A DNA stretch of 64,000 bases from Paracoccaceae bacterium (lineage in GTDB: Bacteria; Pseudomonadota; Alphaproteobacteria; Rhodobacterales; Rhodobacteraceae). The translations under genes were made by a program, and so were the position numbers. This document shows, piece by piece, positions 16,710-24,141 of the stretch. The DNA is taken from the NCBI GenBank assembly GCA_024304985.1, contig JAMWZC010000006.1, positions 1 to 64,000 on the forward strand. The letters are read 5' to 3'. Numbering within the stretch: the first letter of the stretch is position 1; each line of letters opens with the position of its first letter. The notes under the pieces were generated by a model that was given only the letters and a program-made list of their open reading frames with translations, made no database searches and had not been told where the DNA came from.

Positions 16710-17699
16710 ATGAAGAAACTGATGACAGGTGCGACGCTGGCCCTTGGGTTGGCCTCGGCCCCCGCATGGGCGGCGGATGACGTGACGCTGCAACTGAAGT
16801 GGGTCACGCAGGCGCAATTCGCGGGATATTATGTGGCGCTCGACAAAGGGTTTTATGAGGAAGAGGACCTGAATGTCACCATTCTGCCGGGTGGCCCGGA
16901 TATCGCGCCGACGCAGGTGATCGCGGGCGGCGGTGCCGATGTGATGGTGGACTGGATGCCGGCCGCCCTTGCCGCGCGCGAAAAGGGTCTGCCGCTGGTC
17001 AATATCGCGCAGCCGTTCAAATCCTCGGGCATGATGCTGACCTGCTGGAAAGACACCGGGATCGCCAGCCCTGAAGACCTGAAGAACCGCACGCTGGGTG
17101 TCTGGTTCTTCGGCAACGAATTCCCCTTCATGAGCTGGATGAGCCAGCTGGGGATTTCCACCGATGGCAAGAGCGAGAACGGGGTTGAAGTCCTGAAGCA
17201 GGGTTTCAACGTCGATCCGCTGATCCAGCGTCAGGCGGATTGCATCTCCACCATGACCTATAACGAATACTGGCAGGTGATCGACGCGGGCGTGACGCCC
17301 GAGGAGTTGGTGACCTTCAAGTATGAGGATCAGGGCGTCGCGACGCTGGAGGATGGTCTTTACGTTCTGGAAGAGAACCTGAGCGATCCGGCCTTCGTCG
17401 ACAAGATGGCCCGTTTCGTGCGCGCCTCGATGAAGGGCTGGAAATACGCCGAGGAGAACCCGGACGAGGCGGCGATGATCGTTCTGGACAACGACCAGAC
17501 CGGCGCACAGACCGAACAGCATCAGAAGCGCATGATGGGTGAGGTGGCCAAGCTGACCGCAGGGTCGAATGGCGCGCTGGACCCGGCTGACTATGAGCGC
17601 ACCGTGGCCACGTTGCTGGCCGCCGGTGAGGAGCCCGTGATCACCAAGCAGCCGGAAGGCGCCTGGACGCATGTGATCAGCGATGCCGCGCTGAACTGA
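16710..17699 (+). CDS. NMT1/THI5-like periplasmic substrate-binding protein
   Basis: This 329-residue protein has a clear Sec signal peptide (MKKLMTGATLALGLASAPAW then AA) and the NMT1/THI5 opening LKWVTQAQFAGYYVALDKGF. Such proteins bind pyrimidine-like or other small ligands for ABC import. The CCCFC motif of eukaryotic THI5 is absent, so it is a binding protein, not a biosynthetic enzyme. It is the last gene of the pyrimidine locus and is followed by a near-perfect terminator. A pyrimidine or pathway-intermediate ligand is inferred from context. Confidence 0.87.
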   Translation: MKKLMTGATLALGLASAPAWAADDVTLQLKWVTQAQFAGYYVALDKGFYEEEDLNVTILPGGPDIAPTQVIAGGGADVMVDWMPAALAAREKGLPLVNIAQPFKSSGMMLTCWKDTGIASPEDLKNRTLGVWFFGNEFPFMSWMSQLGISTDGKSENGVEVLKQGFNVDPLIQRQADCISTMTYNEYWQVIDAGVTPEELVTFKYEDQGVATLEDGLYVLEENLSDPAFVDKMARFVRASMKGWKYAEENPDEAAMIVLDNDQTGAQTEQHQKRMMGEVAKLTAGSNGALDPADYERTVATLLAAGEEPVITKQPEGAWTHVISDAALN

Positions 17700-17721
17700 T
17701 CCCGCGCAGACAGTCCATGGG

Positions 17722-17750
17722 AAGGGCCGGTTTCGACCGGCCCTTTTGTT
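17722..17750 (+). terminator. Rho-independent terminator of the ABC operon
   Basis: AAGGGCCGGT (17722-17731), tetraloop TTCG and ACCGGCCCTT (17736-17745) form a perfect ten-base stem, followed by TTTTGTTTTG. It lies 23 bases after the binding-protein gene. Confidence 0.92.
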
Positions 17751-17929
17751 TTGCGCGGCCGGGGGCAAAGGCATAAGACTGGCGAGACCACATGACTATT
17801 GACAGGCGATGCATCGGATCGCAAAGTCAACCAAGCGGTCGGTTTAGCTTCGGGGGGAGGCTGGTCCGATGCGGTCGGCAAAGATGTGCTTGGCCGAACT
17901 GGTGAAATGCAGTATCAAATAGAAATGGT

Positions 17930-17947
17930 GCATAACTATACGTATGC
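17930..17947. promoter_or_regulatory. Possible MarR-type operator upstream of the GST gene
   Basis: GCATAACTATACGTATGC has inverted GCATA/TATGC arms and an inner ATACGTAT palindrome. Its CATAACTAT core recurs in reverse at 21850-21858, just before the crotonase-marR genes. It may be bound by the MarR regulator encoded at 22665; the match is short. Confidence 0.35.
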
Positions 17948-17981
17948 TACCTATTCGCGGAAACCTTTGGGAGGAGGGCTC

Positions 17982-18026
17982 ATGCAAGCGATGTTCGTCA
18001 CAGCCCCTCCGGGGATGGTCGCATGA
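17982..18026 (+). CDS. 14-codon leader ORF overlapping the GST gene start
   Basis: A very strong ribosome site (GGGAGGAGGG) precedes an ATG that opens only 14 codons (MQAMFVTAPPGMVA). Its stop overlaps the next gene's start as ATGA. The next gene has no equally good ribosome site, so it may depend on reinitiation after this peptide. The peptide resembles the first residues of zinc alcohol dehydrogenases, so it could also be the stub of a lost gene. Confidence 0.45.
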   Translation: MQAMFVTAPPGMVA

Positions 18027-18667
18027 AGTTCTATGGCTATTTCCGCAGTTCCTCGTCCTATCGCTGCCGGATTGCGTTCAATCTCAAGGGGGTGGACTAC
18101 GATTTCGAATCCGTCCACCTCAAGCAGGGGGCGCAGAAATCCCCCGCCTTCGCGTCGCTTAACCCGCAGAAGCTGCTGCCTGCCCTGATCACCGATGACG
18201 GGGACGAGTTGACGCAGTCGCTGGCGATTCTCGAATGGCTGGACGAGACACATCCCGACCCTGCGCTGTTGCCGACAGATCCGCTGGAACGTGCCCGCGT
18301 GCGCGCCTTTGCACAGGTGATCGCCTGCGAGATCCATCCGCTGCAGAACCTGCGCGTGCTGAAATACCTGTCCGACGAATTCGGCGCGGATGCAGCGGCC
18401 ACGACGAAGTGGCTGACCCGCTGGCTGACCGATGGGCTGGACGCCTGCGAGGCATTGCTGGCCAAGCGCCCGCGCGACAGCGCCTTCTGCTTCGGCGATA
18501 CACCGGGGCTGGCAGACGTGTGCCTTGTTCCCCAGATCTTTTCCGCACAGCGTTTCGGGGTGGATATCAGCCATCTGAAACGGATCGCGGACATTCATGC
18601 GCGATGCGAGGCGCTGCCGGCATTTGCCGATGCGCATCCCGCACGCCAACCGGACTTTGAACCCTGA
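18023..18667 (+). CDS. maiA: Zeta-class glutathione S-transferase, maleylacetoacetate/maleylpyruvate isomerase-like
   Basis: This 214-residue GST has a thioredoxin-fold N-terminal domain and an all-helical C-terminal domain. Zeta-class enzymes use glutathione to isomerise maleylacetoacetate or maleylpyruvate in aromatic ring degradation. The usual zeta motif SSCxxRVRIA reads SSSSYRCRIA here, so the cysteine is shifted from the third position to near the arginine; the catalytic serine remains. The gene is coupled to a short upstream reading frame. A TRAP transporter, crotonase and amidohydrolase follow, so the natural substrate may be an intermediate of that pathway. Confidence 0.8.
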   Translation: MKFYGYFRSSSSYRCRIAFNLKGVDYDFESVHLKQGAQKSPAFASLNPQKLLPALITDDGDELTQSLAILEWLDETHPDPALLPTDPLERARVRAFAQVIACEIHPLQNLRVLKYLSDEFGADAAATTKWLTRWLTDGLDACEALLAKRPRDSAFCFGDTPGLADVCLVPQIFSAQRFGVDISHLKRIADIHARCEALPAFADAHPARQPDFEP

Positions 18668-18756
18668 GGAGCGGGCGAGATTTCCGGCATCTGAAGGCCC
18701 GACCCCTGCGGCGAAATCGGGGCGGTTTCCACATTATCCTTAGGGAGGATCAAACT

Positions 18757-19791
18757 ATGACCTTTATGAAAACGGCACTGCGCACCGTTGCGACCGCCGC
18801 CATGATGGCCGGCATGACCGTCGCCGCCCATGCGCAGGACGTGACGTTGAAGCTGCACCAGTTCCTGCCCGCGCAGGCCAATGTGCCGAAACTGATTCTG
18901 GATGTCTGGGCCGACAAGGTCGAGGCGGACAGCAACGGGCGGATCAAGATCGACCGTTTCCCCTCGATGCAGCTGGGCGGCACCCCACCCGAGTTGATCA
19001 ACCAGGTGATTGACGGCGTGGCCGATATCGTCTGGACCGTGGCAGGCTACACGCCGGGCCGCTTTCCGCAGGCCGAAGTGTTCGAACTGCCCTTCATGAT
19101 GACCAATGCCGAGGCGACGAGCCGCGCCTATTGGGACTATGCTGAGGCCAATCTGCTTGACACAGAATTCAAGGATTTCAAGACACTGGGCGTCTGGGTC
19201 CACGGTCCCGGTGTGATCCACTCGAAAAGCCCGATCACCTCGGTTGCCGATCTGAACGGGGTCAAGCTGCGCGCGCCGACCCGCACCACGACCCAGCTGT
19301 TCACGGCACTGGGCGCAACGCCCATCGGGATGCCGGTGCCTGCGATTCCGGAATCGCTGTCCAAGGGCGTGATCGACGCGGCTGTTATTCCGTGGGAAGT
19401 GACCGCCTCTCTGAAGATGTCGGAACTGGTGGGCAATCACACCGAATTCGGAGGCGAGTCGCTTTACACGACCTCGTTCATCTTCGCGATGAACAAGGAG
19501 AAGTATGAGGCGCTGCCTGACGATCTGAAGGCGGTGATCGACAACAATTCGGGTCTGGAATTCTCGGCCTTTGCGGGCAAGACCCAGGCCGGGGGGGATG
19601 GTCCGTCGCGGGAAGTCGCAGTTGCGGCTGGCAACAACATCATCACGCTGACTCCGGAACAGGTGGCAGAGTGGAAAGAGGCTGCCGCCGGTGTCGAGGC
19701 CGAGTGGATCGAGAGCCTGAACAAGACCGGCCTTGACGGGCAGGCCGTGGTGGATCAGGCGCGTGCGCTGATTGCAAAGCACAGCAACTGA
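18757..19791 (+). CDS. TRAP transporter substrate-binding protein (DctP family)
   Basis: This 344-residue periplasmic protein has a signal peptide ending near AAHAQD at about residue 28. The DctP fold follows: LKLHQFLPAQANVP, GGTPPELINQVIDGVADIVW, and the conserved Arg in KLRAPTRTTTQLF, which contacts a carboxylate ligand. It delivers an organic or aromatic acid to the DctQ/DctM permease encoded next. GGGAGG precedes the ATG. A strong hairpin separates it from the permease genes. Confidence 0.9.
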   Translation: MTFMKTALRTVATAAMMAGMTVAAHAQDVTLKLHQFLPAQANVPKLILDVWADKVEADSNGRIKIDRFPSMQLGGTPPELINQVIDGVADIVWTVAGYTPGRFPQAEVFELPFMMTNAEATSRAYWDYAEANLLDTEFKDFKTLGVWVHGPGVIHSKSPITSVADLNGVKLRAPTRTTTQLFTALGATPIGMPVPAIPESLSKGVIDAAVIPWEVTASLKMSELVGNHTEFGGESLYTTSFIFAMNKEKYEALPDDLKAVIDNNSGLEFSAFAGKTQAGGDGPSREVAVAAGNNIITLTPEQVAEWKEAAAGVEAEWIESLNKTGLDGQAVVDQARALIAKHSN

Positions 19792-19807
19792 CACCATAGA
19801 ATGACTG

Positions 19808-19835
19808 GGTCCCGCAGCGGCAGCGCTGCGGGACC
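19808..19835 (+). promoter_or_regulatory. Intercistronic hairpin between TRAP binding protein and permease
   Basis: GGTCCCGCAGCG (19808-19819), a GCAG loop and CGCTGCGGGACC (19824-19835) form a perfect twelve-base stem without a T-run. In this position such hairpins usually protect the 3' end of the binding-protein message or reduce read-through, giving excess binding protein over permease. Confidence 0.7.
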
Positions 19836-19877
19836 TTGCTTGACGGTTCGATCATCAACGGAAGGAAAGTCACGCAG

Positions 19878-20459
19878 ATGCACAGGTTCATGAATGGTCT
19901 TGCCCGCCTGATGGCGGTGTTGGGCGGGCTGGTCCTGACGGCGCTGATCTTTGTGATCTGCGTCTCGGTGCTGGGGCGGGCGTTGAACACGCTTTTGCAT
20001 TCCGGCCCGGTGGTTGCGGTGCTGGGTGACTTTGCGCAGACCTTGCTGGATACCGGCGTCGGACCGATCCTTGGTGATTTCGAACTGGTCGAGGCCGGTG
20101 TTGCCTTTGCCATCTTCGCCTTCATCCCCTTCTGTCAGATTACCGGCGGTCATGCGACCGTCGACATCTTCACCGCCGGTCTGTCGGTCAAGGTGAACCG
20201 GATGATCCAGATGGTCGTGGACATCGTCTTTGCAGCTGTTTTGGTCCTGATCGCCCTTCAACTTTACGAGGGGATGCTGTCCAAGATGCAGTATCGCGAG
20301 ACGACCTTCCTGTTGCAGTTTCCGGTCTGGTGGTCCTATGCCGCCAGCCTTGTCGGTGCCGTGGTCGCGGCGCTGGTCGGTATCTATATCGCGATTGTGC
20401 GGGCCGGTGAGTTTTTCGGCAATCGGACCATCCTGTCCGTCGGGGGAGCAGAACATTGA
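19878..20459 (+). CDS. TRAP transporter small permease (DctQ family)
   Basis: This 193-residue protein has four membrane segments, as expected for DctQ, which pairs with the large DctM subunit. The start at 19878 follows AAGGAAAG; an in-frame start at 19836 lies partly in the upstream hairpin and is less likely. Its stop overlaps the start of the large permease gene. Confidence 0.88.
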   Translation: MHRFMNGLARLMAVLGGLVLTALIFVICVSVLGRALNTLLHSGPVVAVLGDFAQTLLDTGVGPILGDFELVEAGVAFAIFAFIPFCQITGGHATVDIFTAGLSVKVNRMIQMVVDIVFAAVLVLIALQLYEGMLSKMQYRETTFLLQFPVWWSYAASLVGAVVAALVGIYIAIVRAGEFFGNRTILSVGGAEH

Positions 20460-21781
20460 CCACTCTTGAAATCGGGATTGCGTCCTTTCCCGTTCTGCTG
20501 ACCCTGATCTTCCTGCGCGTGCCGATCGGGCTTGCGATGTTTCTGGTGGGGCTGTTCGGTCTGTTCTTTGCCACGGGCAGCTTCAACATGGGTTTCGCCC
20601 GGCTGAAGTCCGAGACGTATTCGACCTTTTCCAGCTATTCGCTCTCAATCATCCCGATGTTCCTGCTGATGGGCCATTTCGCCACGCTGGGCGGTATGTC
20701 CCAGTCGCTGTTCAAGGCGGCCGAGGCATGGCTTGGGCACCGCAAAGGCGGTGTCGCGATGTCTGCTGTCGGCGCTTGTGCCGGGTTCGGGGCGATCTGT
20801 GGATCGTCGCTGGCCACTGCCGCAACCATGAGCCAGGTCGCTTTGCCGGAACTGCGCCGCTATGGCTATGCCGGAGGTTTTTCGACGGCGACACTGGCGG
20901 CAGGTGGCACGCTGGGTATCCTGATTCCGCCATCCGTGGTGCTGGTGATCTATGCCATCCTGACCGAGCAGAACATCGCCAAGCTGTTCCTGTCGGCTTT
21001 CGTGCCGGGCATTCTGGCCGCTATCGGTTACATGATCACGATCGCCATCTATGCGCGGGTCCATCCCGACCGTGCCGGAACCGCCCGCGCGCGGATGCCC
21101 TATGCACAACGCTGGCGTGCCGTGCTGGATGTCTGGCCGGTTCTGACCGTGTTTCTGGTCGTGGTGGGCGGTATCTATCTGGGCGTCTTTACCCCCACGG
21201 AAGGGGCCGCCGTCGGCGCGATGGGCACCGGCCTGATCGCCCTGTTCAATGGTGGCCTGAACCGTCACAGCTTTGTCGAAAGCTTCATGGCGACGGCACG
21301 CTCGACCGCGATGATCTTTTTCATCGTGCTGGGCGCGGCCTTCTACAACGGTTTTCTGGCTCTGACGCAGGTGCCGCAGGAGCTGTCGAATTATGTGGTC
21401 AGTCTTGGACTCAGCCCGTGGATGGTGCTGACCGTGATCTTGCTGATCTACCTGATCCTTGGCGCGGTGATGGACAGCCTGTCCATGATCCTGCTGACGA
21501 TCCCGATCTTCTTTCCGATCGTCGCCAATCTGGATTTCGGCATGACGACCGAGGAAGTGGCGATCTGGTTCGGGATCCTTGTGCTGATCGTGGTCGAAGT
21601 CGGCCTGATCACGCCACCTGTGGGCATGAACCTGTTCGTCATCAACTCGATGGACCGGCTGACCCCCATGATCGAGACCTATAAGGCCGTGATGTATTTC
21701 GTGGCCTCTGACATCATCCGCGTGATCATCCTTGTGATGTTCCCGAGTATCACGCTGTTTGCCCTGCGGATGATGTACTGA
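20456..21781 (+). CDS. TRAP transporter large permease (DctM family), TTG start
   Basis: This 441-residue sodium-driven permease has twelve or so membrane segments and the DctM patterns CGSSLATAATMSQVALPELR, GGTLGILIPPS and LITPPVGMN. It imports the acid captured by the DctP protein. The start codon is TTG, overlapping the DctQ stop as TTGA. It is supported by GGGGGAG eight bases upstream, and the next in-frame ATG would remove the first helix. The rare start may help keep permease levels low. Confidence 0.9.
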   Translation: MTTLEIGIASFPVLLTLIFLRVPIGLAMFLVGLFGLFFATGSFNMGFARLKSETYSTFSSYSLSIIPMFLLMGHFATLGGMSQSLFKAAEAWLGHRKGGVAMSAVGACAGFGAICGSSLATAATMSQVALPELRRYGYAGGFSTATLAAGGTLGILIPPSVVLVIYAILTEQNIAKLFLSAFVPGILAAIGYMITIAIYARVHPDRAGTARARMPYAQRWRAVLDVWPVLTVFLVVVGGIYLGVFTPTEGAAVGAMGTGLIALFNGGLNRHSFVESFMATARSTAMIFFIVLGAAFYNGFLALTQVPQELSNYVVSLGLSPWMVLTVILLIYLILGAVMDSLSMILLTIPIFFPIVANLDFGMTTEEVAIWFGILVLIVVEVGLITPPVGMNLFVINSMDRLTPMIETYKAVMYFVASDIIRVIILVMFPSITLFALRMMY

Positions 21782-21790
21782 CAGACCACG

Positions 21791-21824
21791 CCCCGGCCCT
21801 CCGCAACAGGCGGTGGGGCCGGGG
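21791..21824 (+). other. GC-rich hairpin after the TRAP genes
   Basis: CCCCGGCCC pairs with GGGCCGGGG, with extra pairing CCGC/GCGG inside. There is no T-run, so it may stabilise or partly terminate the TRAP message before the crotonase gene. Confidence 0.5.
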
Positions 21825-21883
21825 AAGCCTTGCGTTTTCGCGCGTCCAGATAGTTATGACATATAGCCAAAAAGGCCGAACAG

Positions 21884-22660
21884 ATGACAAGATCGCCCAT
21901 GCAGACTCTGACCCTTGATATCGAAGGCCCGGTTGCCACTCTGACGATGAACCGTCCGGACAAGCGCAATGCGATGAACGATCAGTTGCTGTCCGAACTG
22001 GATGCCTTCTTCTCGAACCCGCCAGCCGGGGTGAAAGTGGTTATCCTGACCGGGACGGGCGGGCATTTCTGTTCCGGTCTTGACCTGAGCGAGCATGTGG
22101 CCCGCGACGCCGAGGGCACGCTGCGCCATTCGCGGGGCTGGCATGCGGTGATGGACAAGATCCAGTTTTCGGGACTGCCGGTCGTGTCGGCCATGGTCGG
22201 TGCAGTGATCGGCGGGGGGCTGGAACTGGCCACCGCCACCCATGTGCGGATCGCCGAGCCGTCGGTGATCTTTCAGCTGCCCGAGGGACGGCGCGGCATC
22301 TATGTCGGGGGCGGGGCTTCGGTCCGGGTCGGGCGTATCCTTGGAGCTGACCGGATGATCGAGATGATGCTGACCGGGCGCAAATACGATTCCGAGGAAG
22401 GTCTGCGTCTGGGTCTGTGCCACTATGCCGTCGGGCCGGGGCAGGCGATGGATCTGGCGCGGGATCTGGCGGGCAAGATCGCCAGCAATGCGGGTCTGTC
22501 CAACTATATCATGATCCACGCGCTGGCCCGGATCGAGGACATGTCCAAGGCGGACGGCCTGTTCACCGAAAGCCTCTGTGCCGCGCTGACCCAGACCAGC
22601 CCCGACGCGCAGGAGGGCCTGAAGGCGTTCCTGCAGAAACGCAGCCCCACGTTCCGGTGA
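21884..22660 (+). CDS. Crotonase/enoyl-CoA hydratase family protein
   Basis: This 258-residue crotonase-fold enzyme has the oxyanion-hole segments HFCSGLDLSEH and MVGAVIGGGLELA. The usual catalytic glutamate region reads LPEGRRGIYVGGG. Family members hydrate or cleave enoyl-CoA thioesters, including hydroxycinnamoyl-CoAs. It is followed by a MarR regulator (4-base gap) and an amidohydrolase. Together with the TRAP importer this suggests CoA-dependent side-chain removal from an aromatic acid, but the substrate is not determined. The start at 21884 is used; an ATG at 21899 is possible. Confidence 0.85.
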   Translation: MTRSPMQTLTLDIEGPVATLTMNRPDKRNAMNDQLLSELDAFFSNPPAGVKVVILTGTGGHFCSGLDLSEHVARDAEGTLRHSRGWHAVMDKIQFSGLPVVSAMVGAVIGGGLELATATHVRIAEPSVIFQLPEGRRGIYVGGGASVRVGRILGADRMIEMMLTGRKYDSEEGLRLGLCHYAVGPGQAMDLARDLAGKIASNAGLSNYIMIHALARIEDMSKADGLFTESLCAALTQTSPDAQEGLKAFLQKRSPTFR

Positions 22661-22664
22661 TGCC

Positions 22665-23144
22665 ATGACCCGCAAGACTGCCCCCGCACCCGAGACACCC
22701 ATCCCTTCGGCCACCGGGCTGGACCGGTCGCTGCGCCAGCTTGTCGGCTATACCATGAAGCGCGCGACCAACTGCATGATGGCTGATGCCGCCCGGGTAT
22801 TGGAGCCGCTGGGCCTGCGGATCACCACGTTCTCGGCCCTGTCGGTGATCTGTGACACGCCGGATGTGACGCAGTCGCAACTGGCCGCCAGCCTGAACAT
22901 GGAGCGTTCGAACACGGTGCTGATCATCGACGCGCTGGAGGAGGCAGGCCTCATCGGGCGGCACCGGGTGTTGACGGATCGCCGGTCCTTTGCCTTGCGC
23001 GCGACGCTGGCCGGAACGCGCCGCCGCCGTGCCGCCGTCGCCGCCCTTGAGGCGCATGAGGATGCGATGCTGGCTGACCTGAGTGCCGAGGAACGCGCAA
23101 CACTTGTGGCGCTGCTGCGCCGTATTGACCAGATCGACCAGTAA
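22665..23144 (+). CDS. MarR-family transcriptional regulator
   Basis: This 159-residue protein has a winged helix-turn-helix core (about 50-120). The recognition segment is TQSQLAASLNMERSNTVLI and the wing is LIGRHRVLTDRRSFALR. MarR proteins usually repress catabolic genes and are released by the substrate or its CoA thioester. The location between crotonase and amidohydrolase genes indicates local control of this cluster. Confidence 0.88.
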   Translation: MTRKTAPAPETPIPSATGLDRSLRQLVGYTMKRATNCMMADAARVLEPLGLRITTFSALSVICDTPDVTQSQLAASLNMERSNTVLIIDALEEAGLIGRHRVLTDRRSFALRATLAGTRRRRAAVAALEAHEDAMLADLSAEERATLVALLRRIDQIDQ

Positions 23145-23156
23145 GGGAAACCGCCC

Positions 23157-24029
23157 ATGATTGACCTCGCGAATATCCGCGCCATCGACATCCACACCCA
23201 TGCCGAAGAGCCCTGCGGCTGCCATTCGGATGACGGTTACGACGACCTGCAATCCACCATGGCCAAGTATTTCGGCGCGCCGTGGTCGCATCCGCCCACC
23301 ATGGTGGAAACCGCCGCCCATTACCGCGAACAGAACATCGCCGCAGTGATCTTTCCCGTCGATGCCGAGCGCGAGACAGGGTATCGCCGCTACAAGAACG
23401 AGGAAGTGGCCGAGATCGCCGCCGCCAATTCCGATGTGCTGATCCCCTTCGCCTCGATCGACCCGCACAAGGGCAAGATGGGCGTGCGCGAGGCGCGGCG
23501 TCTGGTCGAGCATTACGGGGTCAAGGGGTTCAAGTTCCACCCGACCTTTCAGGGTTTCTATCCCAACGAACGTTTCGCCTATCCGCTCTATGAGGCGATA
23601 CAGGAGGCCGGGGCCATCGCCCTGTTCCACACCGGCCAGACCGGCGTGGGCTCGGGAATGCCGGGTGGCAACGGGATGCGGCTGAAATATTCCAATCCGA
23701 TGTATCTGGACGATGTGGCGGTGGATTTCCCCGATCTGAAGATCATCATGGCGCATCCCTCCTTTCCCTGGCAGGAAGAGGCGCTGGCTGTGGCCCAGCA
23801 CAAGCCCAATGTCTATATCGACCTGTCCGGCTGGTCGCCCAAGTATTTCCCGCCGATCCTTGTGCGTTATGCCAATTCGATCCTGAAAAAGAAGGTGCTG
23901 TTCGGGTCCGACTGGCCGATGATCAGCCCCGAACGCTGGCTGGCCGATTTCGAGAAGATCGACATCAAGGACGAGTTGCGTCCCGATATCCTGAAGAACA
24001 ATGCCGCGCGGTTGCTGGGCATGATGTGA
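23157..24029 (+). CDS. ACMSD-like amidohydrolase (Amidohydro_2 family)
   Basis: This 290-residue metal-dependent TIM-barrel protein has HxH (IDIHTHAEE, residues about 13-15), His in LFHTGQTG, His in IMAHPSFPW and Asp in LFGSDWPM. This ligand set is shared with ACMSD, gamma-resorcylate decarboxylase and related hydrolases. It may decarboxylate or hydrolyse an aromatic intermediate of the TRAP/crotonase pathway. AAGGGAAA precedes the ATG. Decarboxylase and hydrolase functions cannot be separated by sequence alone. Confidence 0.82.
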   Translation: MIDLANIRAIDIHTHAEEPCGCHSDDGYDDLQSTMAKYFGAPWSHPPTMVETAAHYREQNIAAVIFPVDAERETGYRRYKNEEVAEIAAANSDVLIPFASIDPHKGKMGVREARRLVEHYGVKGFKFHPTFQGFYPNERFAYPLYEAIQEAGAIALFHTGQTGVGSGMPGGNGMRLKYSNPMYLDDVAVDFPDLKIIMAHPSFPWQEEALAVAQHKPNVYIDLSGWSPKYFPPILVRYANSILKKKVLFGSDWPMISPERWLADFEKIDIKDELRPDILKNNAARLLGMM

Positions 24030-24031
24030 TT

Positions 24032-24072
24032 GCAGGACCGCCCGGAGCACGAAAATCCGGGCGGTCGCCTGC
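24032..24072 (+). terminator. Hairpin after the amidohydrolase gene
   Basis: GACCGCCCGGA (24036-24046) and TCCGGGCGGTC (24056-24066) form a perfect eleven-base stem, lengthened by GCAG/CTGC outside. No T-run follows, so termination is less certain, but it separates two functionally distinct clusters. Confidence 0.5.
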
Positions 24073-24141
24073 CGAATTTGATCCATCTCAAATCCGTCTT
24101 TCCGAATGTATGCCAAAATACGCATATATCAGGAGGACCCC

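Noticed and set aside
22563-24125. A 520-codon minus-strand open frame across marR and the amidohydrolase gene
   Set aside because: Both opposite-strand genes have clear family motifs; this frame shows the composition of an antisense shadow.
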